A stretch of 5,591 nt of DNA from an uncultured Micavibrio sp. Its GTDB lineage: Bacteria > Pseudomonadota > Alphaproteobacteria > Micavibrionales > UBA1664. Below are positions 1 through 5,591 of this stretch, piece after piece. Where the stretch lies: assembly GCA_937896295.1 (NCBI GenBank), contig CALBME010000021.1, positions 1-5,591 of the forward strand, in the 5' to 3' direction. The position numbers were made by a program, and so were the translations under genes. The stretch's first letter is position 1, and each line of letters starts with the position of its first letter. Under the pieces are notes generated by a model. The model saw only the letters and a list, made by a program, of their open reading frames with translations, made no database searches and was not told where the DNA came from.

Positions 1-83
1 CAGCCATCCTTCCCTTTTCCTGCCATAAAGCGGCTCTATATATGTGTCCTGCACCATCATGTGCTGAACCTGCCGCAGATGTC

Positions 84-117
84 TTAATCTTGCCTTAACC
101 AAGCAATCCTTAACCAT
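84..117 (+). promoter_or_regulatory. CtrA-like binding sites in the gltA leader
   Basis: TTAA at 84-87, seven bases, then TTAAC at 95-99 is an exact match to the known CtrA consensus TTAA-N7-TTAAC. A second motif, TTAACCAT, lies at 110-117. The sites sit 80-110 bp before the gltA start. A further CTTAA lies at 123-127. A weak sigma-70-like pair (TTGCCG at 117-122 and TATGTC at 140-145, 17 bp apart) would place the transcription start near 152, but this is only a guess. The sites could instead serve a divergent gene beyond the left edge. The motif match is seen; regulation by CtrA is inferred. Confidence 0.45.
93..116 (+). repeat. 9-bp direct repeat CCTTAACCA, two copies
   Basis: CCTTAACCA occurs at 93-101 and again at 108-116, start to start 15 bp. 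The repeat contains the TTAACC core of the CtrA-like motifs, so it probably reflects paired regulator half-sites and not a mobile or structural repeat. Confidence 0.6.
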
Positions 118-183
118 TGCCGCTTAATGTGAAGGCTTCTATGTCAGCCCTTTAAGTTCAGATTCCCACACCTGCCTAACCCG

Positions 184-191
184 AAGGAAAA
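184..191 (+). promoter_or_regulatory. ribosome binding site of gltA
   Basis: The purine run AAGGAAAA ends a few bases before the ATG at 196; its AAGGA core (184-188) leaves a 7-nt spacer. This supports ATG 196 as the start, in agreement with the citrate synthase N-terminus. Confidence 0.8.
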
Positions 192-195
192 GATC

Positions 196-1500
196 ATGCC
201 CAAAATCAATGGCAGCGTCACGCTCACCGACGATCAGACCGGCAAACAGTACAAACTGCCCGTGGTGGACGCCTCCACCGGCCCCAACGGCATTGACGTG
301 CGCAAGCTGCTGGCTGAAAGCGGCTACATCACCTTCGACCCCAGCTACAATTCCACCGGGTCGTGCAAATCCAAAATCACGTTCATCGACGGCGACGCGG
401 GCAAGCTCATGCACCGCGGTTACTCGATCGAAGAACTGACGACGAAATCGAACTTCATCGAAGTGTCTTACCTTCTGCTCTACGGCGAACTGCCGACCAA
501 GGCGCAGTACGAGCAATTCGCCCATCTGGTGACCTATCACACCATGGTGCACGAACAGGTTCACTTTTTCTTCCGCGGCTTCCGCCGCGACGCCCACCCC
601 ATGGCCATCATGTGCGGCGTGGTCGGCGGCCTGTCGGCTTTCTATCACGACTCCCTCGACATCAATAACCCGCAGCACCGCGAAATTTCGATCCATCGCC
701 TGATGGCCAAGATCCCGACGCTCGCGGCCATGACCTACAAATACGCGGTGGGCCAGCCCTTTATCTATCCGCGCAACGACCTCTCCTTCGTCGAAAACTT
801 CCTGTACATGTGCTTCTCTGTCCCGGCCGAGCCGTACAAGATCAACCCGATCGTCGCCAAGGCGCTGGAGAAAATCTTTATCCTGCACGCGGACCACGAA
901 CAAAACGCATCGACATCGACGGTACGCCTGGCCGGTTCGACCGGCGCCAACCCGTTTGCATGCATTGCATCGGGCATCACGTCCCTGTGGGGTCCCGCTC
1001 ATGGCGGCGCTAACCAGGAAGTGCTGGAAATGCTGGCCGCCATCGGTACCAAGGACCGCATTCCCGAATTCCTGGCCCGTGCCAAGGACAAGAACGACCC
1101 GTTCAAACTCATGGGCTTCGGTCACCGTATTTACAAGAACTACGACCCCCGTGCCGCCGTTCTTAAGGCCGATTGCCACGCCGTCCTCAAGGAACTGGGC
1201 GTTACCAACGACCCGATGCTTGAACTGGCGATGGAACTGGAAAAAATCGCGCTCAGCGATCCTTACTTCGTCGAACGCAAACTCTTCCCGAACGTCGACT
1301 TCTATTCGGGTATCATCCTGCGCGCCATGGGCTTCCCGACCGAGATGTTCACGGTGCTCTTCGCCCTCGCCCGTACAGTGGGCTGGCTGTCGCAATGGAA
1401 GGAAATGATCGAGGAGCCGGATCAGCGCATCGGCCGCCCGCGCCAGCTGTATGTCGGCGAAACCGCGCGCCCGTATGTCGACATTTCCAAGCGCAAATAA
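196..1500 (+). CDS. gltA: citrate synthase (type II, hexameric class)
   Basis: Condenses acetyl-CoA and oxaloacetate to citrate, the entry step of the TCA cycle, in the cytoplasm. The 434-residue product matches the usual length of bacterial type II enzymes (about 427-435). Visible landmarks are the N-terminal beta domain with ITFIDGD (61-67) and the RGY motif (74-76), HADHEQNAS (231-239), WGPAHGGAN (265-273), MGFGHRIYK (306-314) and NVDFYSG (366-372). His269, His310 and Asp368 correspond to the catalytic His264, His305 and Asp362 of E. coli GltA. The start is supported by a good Shine-Dalgarno sequence. The gene is monocistronic: a strong terminator follows 28 bp after the TAA, and the convergent neighbour is on the other strand. 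CtrA-like motifs lie upstream. The enzyme looks complete and ordinary. Whether it responds to NADH, as in many Gram-negative bacteria, cannot be read here. Confidence 0.97.
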   Translation: MPKINGSVTLTDDQTGKQYKLPVVDASTGPNGIDVRKLLAESGYITFDPSYNSTGSCKSKITFIDGDAGKLMHRGYSIEELTTKSNFIEVSYLLLYGELPTKAQYEQFAHLVTYHTMVHEQVHFFFRGFRRDAHPMAIMCGVVGGLSAFYHDSLDINNPQHREISIHRLMAKIPTLAAMTYKYAVGQPFIYPRNDLSFVENFLYMCFSVPAEPYKINPIVAKALEKIFILHADHEQNASTSTVRLAGSTGANPFACIASGITSLWGPAHGGANQEVLEMLAAIGTKDRIPEFLARAKDKNDPFKLMGFGHRIYKNYDPRAAVLKADCHAVLKELGVTNDPMLELAMELEKIALSDPYFVERKLFPNVDFYSGIILRAMGFPTEMFTVLFALARTVGWLSQWKEMIEEPDQRIGRPRQLYVGETARPYVDISKRK

Positions 1501-1520
1501 AGCAAAAACGCTTCATAGAC

Positions 1521-1555
1521 AAAAAATTGGCCGGCTTTTTTGCCGGCCTTTTTTT
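1521..1555. terminator. bidirectional intrinsic terminator between gltA and the convergent small gene
   Basis: GGCCGGC (1529-1535), a six-T loop, and GCCGGCC (1542-1548) form a perfect 7-bp GC-rich stem. On the + strand it is followed by a seven-T run (1549-1555). On the - strand the stem is followed by AA and then six T (complement of 1521-1526). It therefore suits termination in both directions, serving gltA and the - strand gene that ends at 1587. Confidence 0.9.
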
Positions 1556-1586
1556 ATGGTCCCTGTCTCAACGAAATCTGGTTACG

Positions 1587-1937
1587 TCACATACCGCCCA
1601 TGCGCAGTGCCATGGTCCGGTTGCGGGGCTGCGGGGCTCTCGCACCGTTTTGTCCTGCGCGATCATTCGCAAGTTCGATCTTGCGCGTACGCATGAATTC
1701 CGGCGGCGGCGGCACGGCCAGCATCTTGTTGATCTCGCGCTCCTGCGTTGTGTCCTGCATGCCGCTGACGGCGAATGCATGAGTGTGAAATCTGTCATGA
1801 AGGCTGCGATCGTCACGATCCTGACGCGCCATCTGGCGCAGGACATGTCCCGCAATCAGTCCTTCGGGCGCACACTGCGGCGCCGCCTTCGAAAAGGACA
1901 GACCGACATCAACTCGTGGTAAGGAAATATTCCGCAT
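1587..1937 (-). CDS. hypothetical protein, 116 aa
   Basis: I do not recognise this protein. It is a basic, polar 116-residue product without a signal peptide or membrane segment. A PPPPEF motif sits near residues 76-81, and the C-terminal 35 residues are rich in Arg, Asn and Gln, suggesting disorder. Evidence that it is real: about two thirds of its codons end in G or C, the frame fills almost the whole gap between lpxB and gltA, the lpx operon terminator and an AT-rich promoter-like stretch lie just upstream, and a terminator working in its direction lies 32 bp downstream. Against it: no clear Shine-Dalgarno (only TTGGGG ending one base before the ATG), low-complexity composition, and a competing 95-aa frame on the same strand (1568-1855). 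It is transcribed in the same direction as lpxB but apparently separately. Confidence 0.5.
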   Translation of the reverse strand: MRNISLPRVDVGLSFSKAAPQCAPEGLIAGHVLRQMARQDRDDRSLHDRFHTHAFAVSGMQDTTQEREINKMLAVPPPPEFMRTRKIELANDRAGQNGARAPQPRNRTMALRMGGM

Positions 1938-1945
1938 GCCCCAAC

Positions 1946-1975
1946 ATTATGTCTTAATACTTAAAATTATCTTAA
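1946..1975 (-). promoter_or_regulatory. AT-rich control region of the 116-aa gene with a CtrA-like spacing motif
   Basis: TTAA at 1961-1964 and TTAA at 1972-1975 are separated by seven bases, the CtrA half-site spacing, but neither strand carries the final C of the full consensus. On the - strand, GATAAT (1971-1966) and CATAAT (1951-1946) resemble -10 boxes, with no convincing -35 partner. The nearer box would give an almost leaderless transcript. The local AT-richness makes chance matches likely. Confidence 0.3.
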
Positions 1976-1993
1976 ATTTTAGGGAAAATTGAG

Positions 1994-2018
1994 AAAATGG
2001 CGGAAAACCGCCCTTTTT
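1994..2018. terminator. intrinsic terminator after lpxB
   Basis: GGCGG (1999-2003), an AAAA loop, and CCGCC (2008-2012) form a short stem that can extend through one mismatch by four A-T pairs (1994-1997 with 2014-2017). Read on the - strand it lies about 50 nt after the lpxB stop and is followed by a T-rich tract, so it probably ends the lpx transcript. The + strand also has a T-run after the stem (2014-2018). Confidence 0.65.
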
Positions 2019-2066
2019 CCCATCAAAAACAGCCTGCCACACCCTCTAAAGGTTAAGAATCGGGGC

Positions 2067-3227
2067 CTAAAGATACCCAAGAACGAACGAGGCGGCCTGT
2101 TGCGCTGGGGTACCGCCCCCCTCGCCCTTGAGGATGTTGGGCAGGTGCGAAAACGCGTGGCGCTGATGCTGCGCCGCCCCGTTCTTGTTGATGAGAAGGT
2201 CCAGCGCACTCATCGCCAGGTTCATGCCATTGGCCTGCTTTTGCAAAAATTCCGGCACCACGCGTTCTTCCAGCAGGATATTGGCAAGGTGCATCGACGG
2301 CACTTTTACAAGACGCTTCCCAATCTGGTAGGTCAGCGGCGAAAACTTATAGGCAACCACATGCGGAACGCCCAGCATGGCAAGCTCAAGCCCCACGGTT
2401 CCCGATGCCGCAATGGCCGCCGTGGACAGGGTGAACGCCTGGAACCGGTCTTCCGGATCGACCGGAATGAAACGCTGATCCGACCCGATAATGGGCTTAA
2501 GGATGTTCCAAAGATGCGCAGGGCTCGGCACCAAAACGCATAAATTCGGCCATTCGCGCAAAATACGATACGCCGCCTCGAAGAAAGGCGCGCCCAGACG
2601 CTGAACCTCGCCCTCGCGGCTGCCGAACAAAACACTTAAAATCGTCGGCGGATGGTTCAGCGACAGGTTGTATTTATCAAAAAACGCCTCGCGGTCCGTA
2701 CTCACGGTTTCGGGTAAATTGATGACGGGATGCCCCACGAAGGCGCTACGCAGGCCATGCGGCGTGAAATACTGCGGCTCGAACGGCAACAAGCACATGA
2801 GACCATCGAACAGGTATGACATGCTTTCTGCGCGTTTGGGCTTCCACGCCCAGACCTGCGGTGCCACGTAATGAATGAAACGCGTATTCGGGCATAATTT
2901 GCGCAGCTTTTTGACCACGCGGAAACAGAAGCCGGGACTGTCGATGGTGACAACAACGCGCGGCTGACGCGCGACGACATCATCAATCGTCTGGCGCATA
3001 CGCTTCAATATTTTGGGCAGGCGCGGCAAAACCTCCGCCATGCCCATGACCGACAGATCGCGTATGGAAAACAGAGACGGCACGCCCGCCTGCTGCATGG
3101 CGCTGCCGCCAACGCCGGCAAAGGTCAGGGGACGTCCCGAAATCTGGCGCAATGCGCCTACCAGACGGGCACCCAGCAGGTCTCCCGACATCTCACCGGC
3201 GATAATGTAAATGGAATCTGTATTCAT
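2067..3227 (-). CDS. lpxB: lipid-A-disaccharide synthase LpxB
   Basis: Transfers 2,3-diacylglucosamine-1-phosphate (lipid X) from/onto its UDP-activated form, giving the tetraacyl lipid A disaccharide and UDP; a GT19 glycosyltransferase at the inner face of the cytoplasmic membrane. The 386-residue product has normal length. Motifs: AGEMSGDLLGA (10-20), TIDSPGF (94-100) with Asp96 at the place of the conserved Asp of E. coli LpxB, VAPQVWAWKPKR (121-132), GSREGE (202-207), ASGTVGLELAMLGVP (274-288) and NILLEERVVPEFLQ (316-329). A longer frame starts at 3347, but ATG 3227 fits the family N-terminus, gives a 4-bp ATGA overlap with the lpxI stop, and has a GGGGGTGG stretch upstream; translational coupling to lpxI is likely. 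Last gene of the operon; terminator downstream. Confidence 0.96.
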   Translation of the reverse strand: MNTDSIYIIAGEMSGDLLGARLVGALRQISGRPLTFAGVGGSAMQQAGVPSLFSIRDLSVMGMAEVLPRLPKILKRMRQTIDDVVARQPRVVVTIDSPGFCFRVVKKLRKLCPNTRFIHYVAPQVWAWKPKRAESMSYLFDGLMCLLPFEPQYFTPHGLRSAFVGHPVINLPETVSTDREAFFDKYNLSLNHPPTILSVLFGSREGEVQRLGAPFFEAAYRILREWPNLCVLVPSPAHLWNILKPIIGSDQRFIPVDPEDRFQAFTLSTAAIAASGTVGLELAMLGVPHVVAYKFSPLTYQIGKRLVKVPSMHLANILLEERVVPEFLQKQANGMNLAMSALDLLINKNGAAQHQRHAFSHLPNILKGEGGGTPAQQAASFVLGYL

Positions 3228-4030
3228 GCGGCCACCCCCATCAGGAATATGCCAGCCTGATCGGCCCGCGCAACCGTCTCGTTGCGTTCCGCCACCAAAG
3301 TCAAACCACTTTCCACGGCAATGCCTGCATAGCCGCTCTGAATGCATGCCTCAATCGTTCCCGGACCGATACTGGGCAGATCTAGCGCCAGGTCCTGTCC
3401 CGGCTTCGATGTTTTAACCAGCACGGCACCCTTCATCGGATGTTTGCGGATCATGGCATCCGTTCCAGCCCGATCTTCGCGCGCAATCACACGCCCGTCA
3501 CACACCACCACCGCTTGCCCACGGTCGCCGGCGCCATGCGCGCGCGCGGCTTCTATACCGGCACGGATATCGTTGAGGTGCTGCGGTTTAGGTTGATGCG
3601 CACTGAAAACACCGGCTGGCGCCATCAGGTCTTCGACAAATTCCTGAACCCCGTGCAGGACAAAACCCTGACCTTCCAGCATACGGCGGACGGATTTCAA
3701 CAGGGCGTCATCCCCGCCGAAACACAAATTCCATGCAATCCGCGCCATGATTTTGACCGTGGTCCAGTCGGGGCGCAGCGACGTCAGAACCGGGCGTTTC
3801 ATGCGCCCGATCAGAACCAGATGATGGATGTTCTGTTCCCGCAGGCGGGCGAAAATGCGGCCCAGCTGTTCGGCCCGCGCGCGCATGCCTGCATATCCGG
3901 TGAAATGGTCGGAGTCATGCTCAAGATGAACGACAAAAACTTTGATGCCGCGTGCACTGGCCTTCTGGGCGACCAGCGCTGGAAGGCTGCCTCCGCCCGC
4001 GACAACCGCAAGGGAAGCCGGAACCGTCAT
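3224..4030 (-). CDS. lpxI: UDP-2,3-diacylglucosamine pyrophosphatase LpxI
   Basis: Hydrolyses UDP-2,3-diacylglucosamine to lipid X and UMP, the step performed by LpxH in E. coli; LpxI is the replacement typical of alphaproteobacteria. The 268-residue product matches the family (formerly DUF1009) in length. Landmarks: glycine-rich AGGGSLP (11-17), LIGRMKRP (73-80), GDDALLKSV (106-114), AGTDAMIRK (188-196), KTSKPGQD (206-213) and DLPSIGPGTIE (217-227). The Asp at 217 falls in the motif that holds the catalytic Asp of Caulobacter LpxI. Its ATG overlaps the stop codon of the lpxA frame by 4 bp (ATGA), and its own stop overlaps the lpxB start in the same way, so the three frames were built as one translationally coupled unit. 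The Shine-Dalgarno is weak, in line with coupling. The gene looks intact. Confidence 0.95.
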   Translation of the reverse strand: MTVPASLAVVAGGGSLPALVAQKASARGIKVFVVHLEHDSDHFTGYAGMRARAEQLGRIFARLREQNIHHLVLIGRMKRPVLTSLRPDWTTVKIMARIAWNLCFGGDDALLKSVRRMLEGQGFVLHGVQEFVEDLMAPAGVFSAHQPKPQHLNDIRAGIEAARAHGAGDRGQAVVVCDGRVIAREDRAGTDAMIRKHPMKGAVLVKTSKPGQDLALDLPSIGPGTIEACIQSGYAGIAVESGLTLVAERNETVARADQAGIFLMGVAA

Positions 4031-4464
4031 TTGCGCTGCGGCTGGCAGAGGGGGCGATTGGTCTTCGATGCAGCGAATTCCAGTACGTCGCGCGTCAGGT
4101 TCTGGTTCGCGTATTCACCGGAAACCTTCTCAAGCCGCGACTGGAACGTGCCTTCGCCGTAAAACAGCTCTTTAAACGCACGCATCAGCGTATTGATATC
4201 TTCGCGTGGGAAATTGCGGCGCTCCAGCCCTACGAGGTTGAGGCCCGCAAGACGCGCACGCTCACCCATCACAAGGCCGTAGGGAATGACATCGTATTCA
4301 ACGCCCGACATGCCGCCGATCATGGCATGCGCGCCGATGCGCACGAACTGATGCACGGCGGTGAGGCCGCCAATGATGACGTTGTCGCCAATCACTGCAT
4401 AGGGTTCAATTGTTACGTTTTGCCCGATTTGAGCACTTTTTGAAATAAATGCGGTTGGGTGGTG
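4027..4464 (-). pseudogene. lpxA: lpxA remnant: UDP-GlcNAc acyltransferase with an internal deletion and no in-frame start
   Basis: Full LpxA (about 260-270 residues) is a left-handed beta-helix trimer that moves a 3-hydroxyacyl chain from ACP to UDP-GlcNAc, the first lipid A step. Here one open frame encodes only about 145 residues. The first 29 (HHPTAFISKSAQIG... to VIGDNV) match the family N-terminus. They run straight into IIGGLTAVHQF and the normal C-terminal region (MIGGMSGVEYDVIPYGLV, RNFPREDINTLMRAFKELF). Compared with E. coli LpxA, recalled from memory, about residues 37-151 are missing, including catalytic His125; the VHQF histidine is kept. No ATG, GTG or TTG occurs in frame between the upstream stop (4518-4516) and GTG 4395. 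An ATG at 4469 sits where the native start should be, but in another frame. The 3' end overlaps lpxI by 4 bp as in an intact operon. Inactive unless the join is an assembly error. Confidence 0.8.
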
Positions 4465-4502
4465 TCCATTGGCACGTGCTGTTTGGTGGATATGTATTCG
4501 GT

Positions 4503-4516
4503 ATGCCCTGGGGCAT
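4503..4516. repeat. short perfect inverted repeat ahead of the tolC-like gene
   Basis: ATGCCC (4503-4508), a TG spacer, and GGGCAT (4511-4516) form a perfect 6+6 inverted repeat about 36 bp before the proposed tolC-like start. A separate 8-bp palindrome, GCACGTGC, lies at 4472-4479. Either could be an operator, but palindromes of this length also arise by chance. Confidence 0.3.
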
Positions 4517-4552
4517 CATCTCCGACGGATTCTTGCATGGAATGACGTTCGG

Positions 4553-5591
4553 GTGACCCCTCTCTGTTTTGATTTGAAGTGGATTTTCGATGGCGCGGCC
4601 GGTGCTGCGGCAACCCGCGCGGTTGCCGTGCTGGCCGGGCTTCTGATATGGGGTGGCGCAAATGCGCAGCAGCCTGTGCTCGGGGTGGCAGACAGGGTGG
4701 TGGGGGGCTCCCGGGGCGGTATGGAGCTCAAACCTAGCTACCAGCTGCTTGCGACAACCGAGCGGCGGCTGGTGCAGGCAAAGCCCAGTTTGGTATTGCT
4801 GGCGGATGTGTCGCCGAGTTCCAGGCTTCAGCGGGCTACCCTGGCTTCTGCTGCTTCGAAGAGGGAGGCGGAGGTTTTGGCGCAGGGCTCCGCCCGGCTG
4901 GGCCTTGAAGACTTGATTGGCCTTGCCATCCAGGCTCATCCAGAAATTGTCGCAAAGCGTGCCGATCTGGATGCCGCCAAGGCCAACCAGGATGCTGCGC
5001 GCTGGCAATATTTCCCGACGCCTTCGCTGCAACTGCGCCAGCAGGACAGGGGCGGCAATATAACGGTCGCTGCGGTGCAACAACCCGTATGGTCCGGCGG
5101 TCGCCTAGATGCCGGGCTCGATGCCGCGAATTCGCGCGCCCGTTCGGCTGACGTGGCTATTACCGAGACGCAATATTCCCTGGCCTTGCGCGTGACGGGA
5201 GGATGGCAATCCTGGGTGCAGGCACGCGGTCGTGTTGAGGCGCTGACCGGCGGGATCGCGCGGCTGGGTGTCTATGCGGAAAGTGTCCGTCAGCGCATCA
5301 AGGGTGGTGTCTCTCCCGAGGTCGATCGGGAATTGGTCGAGTCCCGTCTGGCGCAACTGCAGGGTGATCTCGCTGCGGCACGGGCCGCCGAGCGCAGCGC
5401 GGTTTCCCAATTGTCCCAAATGATTGGCAGGCCGTTGCGCGCCGACGAACTATCTCCCGGCAAAGGCGTCACCGCCCGGTTGCCCGCCTTCGAAATCCTG
5501 GTGGAGCAATCCGTCACGCGTTCGGCTGCGTTGCGGCGAATTGAGGCCGAGGTCGAGGCAGCACGGTTCGATGCCACCCAGAAGCGTGCGG
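4553..5591 (+). CDS. TolC-family outer membrane efflux/secretion protein, 5' part, open at the window end
   Basis: Outer-membrane trimeric channel of the OEP/TolC family, expected to partner a type I secretion or RND-type efflux pump. The frame stays open from 4433 to the window edge. I placed the start at GTG 4553, with GGAA about 10 nt upstream; TTG 4574 is an alternative. The next ATG (4721) would remove the signal peptide. From GTG 4553, a hydrophobic stretch (AVAVLAGLLIWGG, 24-36) ends in ANA|QQ, a signal peptidase I site after residue 38. The first OEP repeat begins near 117 with LGLEDLIGLAIQAHPEI, then YFPTPSLQL (153-161) and QQPVWSGGRLDAG (176-188), all characteristic of type I secretion channels. 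Long amphipathic helices rich in Ala, Arg and Glu follow (about 195-295), and a second helical segment begins before the cut. About 78 residues between the signal peptide and the OEP core match no motif I know. 346 residues are visible; the family is usually 430-550 long. Confidence 0.85.
   Translation, partial: MTPLCFDLKWIFDGAAGAAATRAVAVLAGLLIWGGANAQQPVLGVADRVVGGSRGGMELKPSYQLLATTERRLVQAKPSLVLLADVSPSSRLQRATLASAASKREAEVLAQGSARLGLEDLIGLAIQAHPEIVAKRADLDAAKANQDAARWQYFPTPSLQLRQQDRGGNITVAAVQQPVWSGGRLDAGLDAANSRARSADVAITETQYSLALRVTGGWQSWVQARGRVEALTGGIARLGVYAESVRQRIKGGVSPEVDRELVESRLAQLQGDLAAARAAERSAVSQLSQMIGRPLRADELSPGKGVTARLPAFEILVEQSVTRSAALRRIEAEVEAARFDATQKRA

Noticed and set aside
34..44. TATATATG at 37-44 as a promoter -10 box
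   Set aside because: No acceptable -35 element at 16-18 bp on either strand, and it lies 150 bp from gltA; it may belong to a gene beyond the left edge.
139..1395. 418-aa open frame on the - strand across gltA
   Set aside because: It is wholly antisense to an intact citrate synthase, has an Arg/His/Gly/Val-rich composition typical of the complement of GC-biased codons, and resembles no family.
1395..1922. 175-aa + strand frame starting inside gltA
   Set aside because: It runs through the gltA terminator hairpin, has no ribosome binding site, and its composition looks non-coding; the - strand frame 1937-1587 explains the region better.
1989..2543. 184-aa + strand frame over the end of lpxB
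   Set aside because: Antisense shadow of lpxB; no homology seen.
3440..4443. 240-aa and 163-aa + strand frames over lpxI and lpxA
   Set aside because: Antisense shadows of conserved genes; no domain recognised.
4413..4469. Short peptide of 18 residues from ATG 4469 (- strand) as a leader peptide
   Set aside because: It overlaps the LpxA N-terminal coding in another frame and is more simply explained as the native lpxA start followed by a frameshift.
4528..4532. GANTC (CcrM methylation) sites at 161-165, 2057-2061 and 4528-4532 as control elements
   Set aside because: A four-base-defined motif is expected by chance many times in a window of this length, so their presence near starts proves nothing.
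4406..5083. 225-aa - strand frame opposite the tolC-like gene
   Set aside because: The + strand frame encodes a clear signal peptide and OEP motifs; the - strand product is a Pro/Arg/Gln-rich shadow.

Overview
The window looks like a piece of an alphaproteobacterial chromosome of moderately high GC. Four signs point there: lpxI (the alphaproteobacterial-type UDP-2,3-diacylglucosamine hydrolase) in place of lpxH, the lpxA-lpxI-lpxB order with ATGA overlaps, a type II citrate synthase convergent with that operon, and TTAA-N7-TTAAC motifs that match the binding consensus of the alphaproteobacterial cell-cycle regulator CtrA. I cannot name the genus from sequence alone.

Layout. Bases 1-195 are a non-coding leader with several CTTAA/TTAACC motifs, followed by gltA (citrate synthase, + strand, 196-1500). 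A symmetrical hairpin with T-runs on both strands (about 1521-1555) ends gltA and, on the other strand, a probable small uncharacterised gene (1587-1937, - strand). An AT-rich spacer (1938-2066) holds that gene's likely control region and the terminator of the lpx operon. The lipid A genes then run right to left on the - strand: lpxA remnant (4464-4027), lpxI (4030-3224) and lpxB (3227-2067). From about 4553 to the right edge, on the + strand, lies the 5' part of a TolC-family outer-membrane efflux/secretion protein gene; it is open at the window end.

Function. LpxA, LpxI and LpxB are three steps of the Raetz pathway: acylation of UDP-GlcNAc, removal of UMP from UDP-2,3-diacylglucosamine, and condensation to the lipid A disaccharide. 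LpxI and LpxB look intact. GltA is the entry step of the TCA cycle. The TolC-like protein would be the outer-membrane channel of a type I secretion or efflux system.

The main surprise is lpxA. Its reading frame joins a recognisable LpxA N-terminus directly to the LpxA C-terminal region, skipping roughly 115 residues that include the catalytic histidine region. The N-terminal piece has no in-frame ATG, GTG or TTG, and its codon use differs sharply from the rest of the gene. The usual upstream partners fabZ and lpxD are absent, and a divergent tolC-like gene takes their place. This is either a true rearrangement (pseudogene or chimera, needing another lpxA copy elsewhere) or an assembly join. 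I found no CRISPR array, tRNA, rRNA or insertion sequence, and nothing I would call a new biological system.
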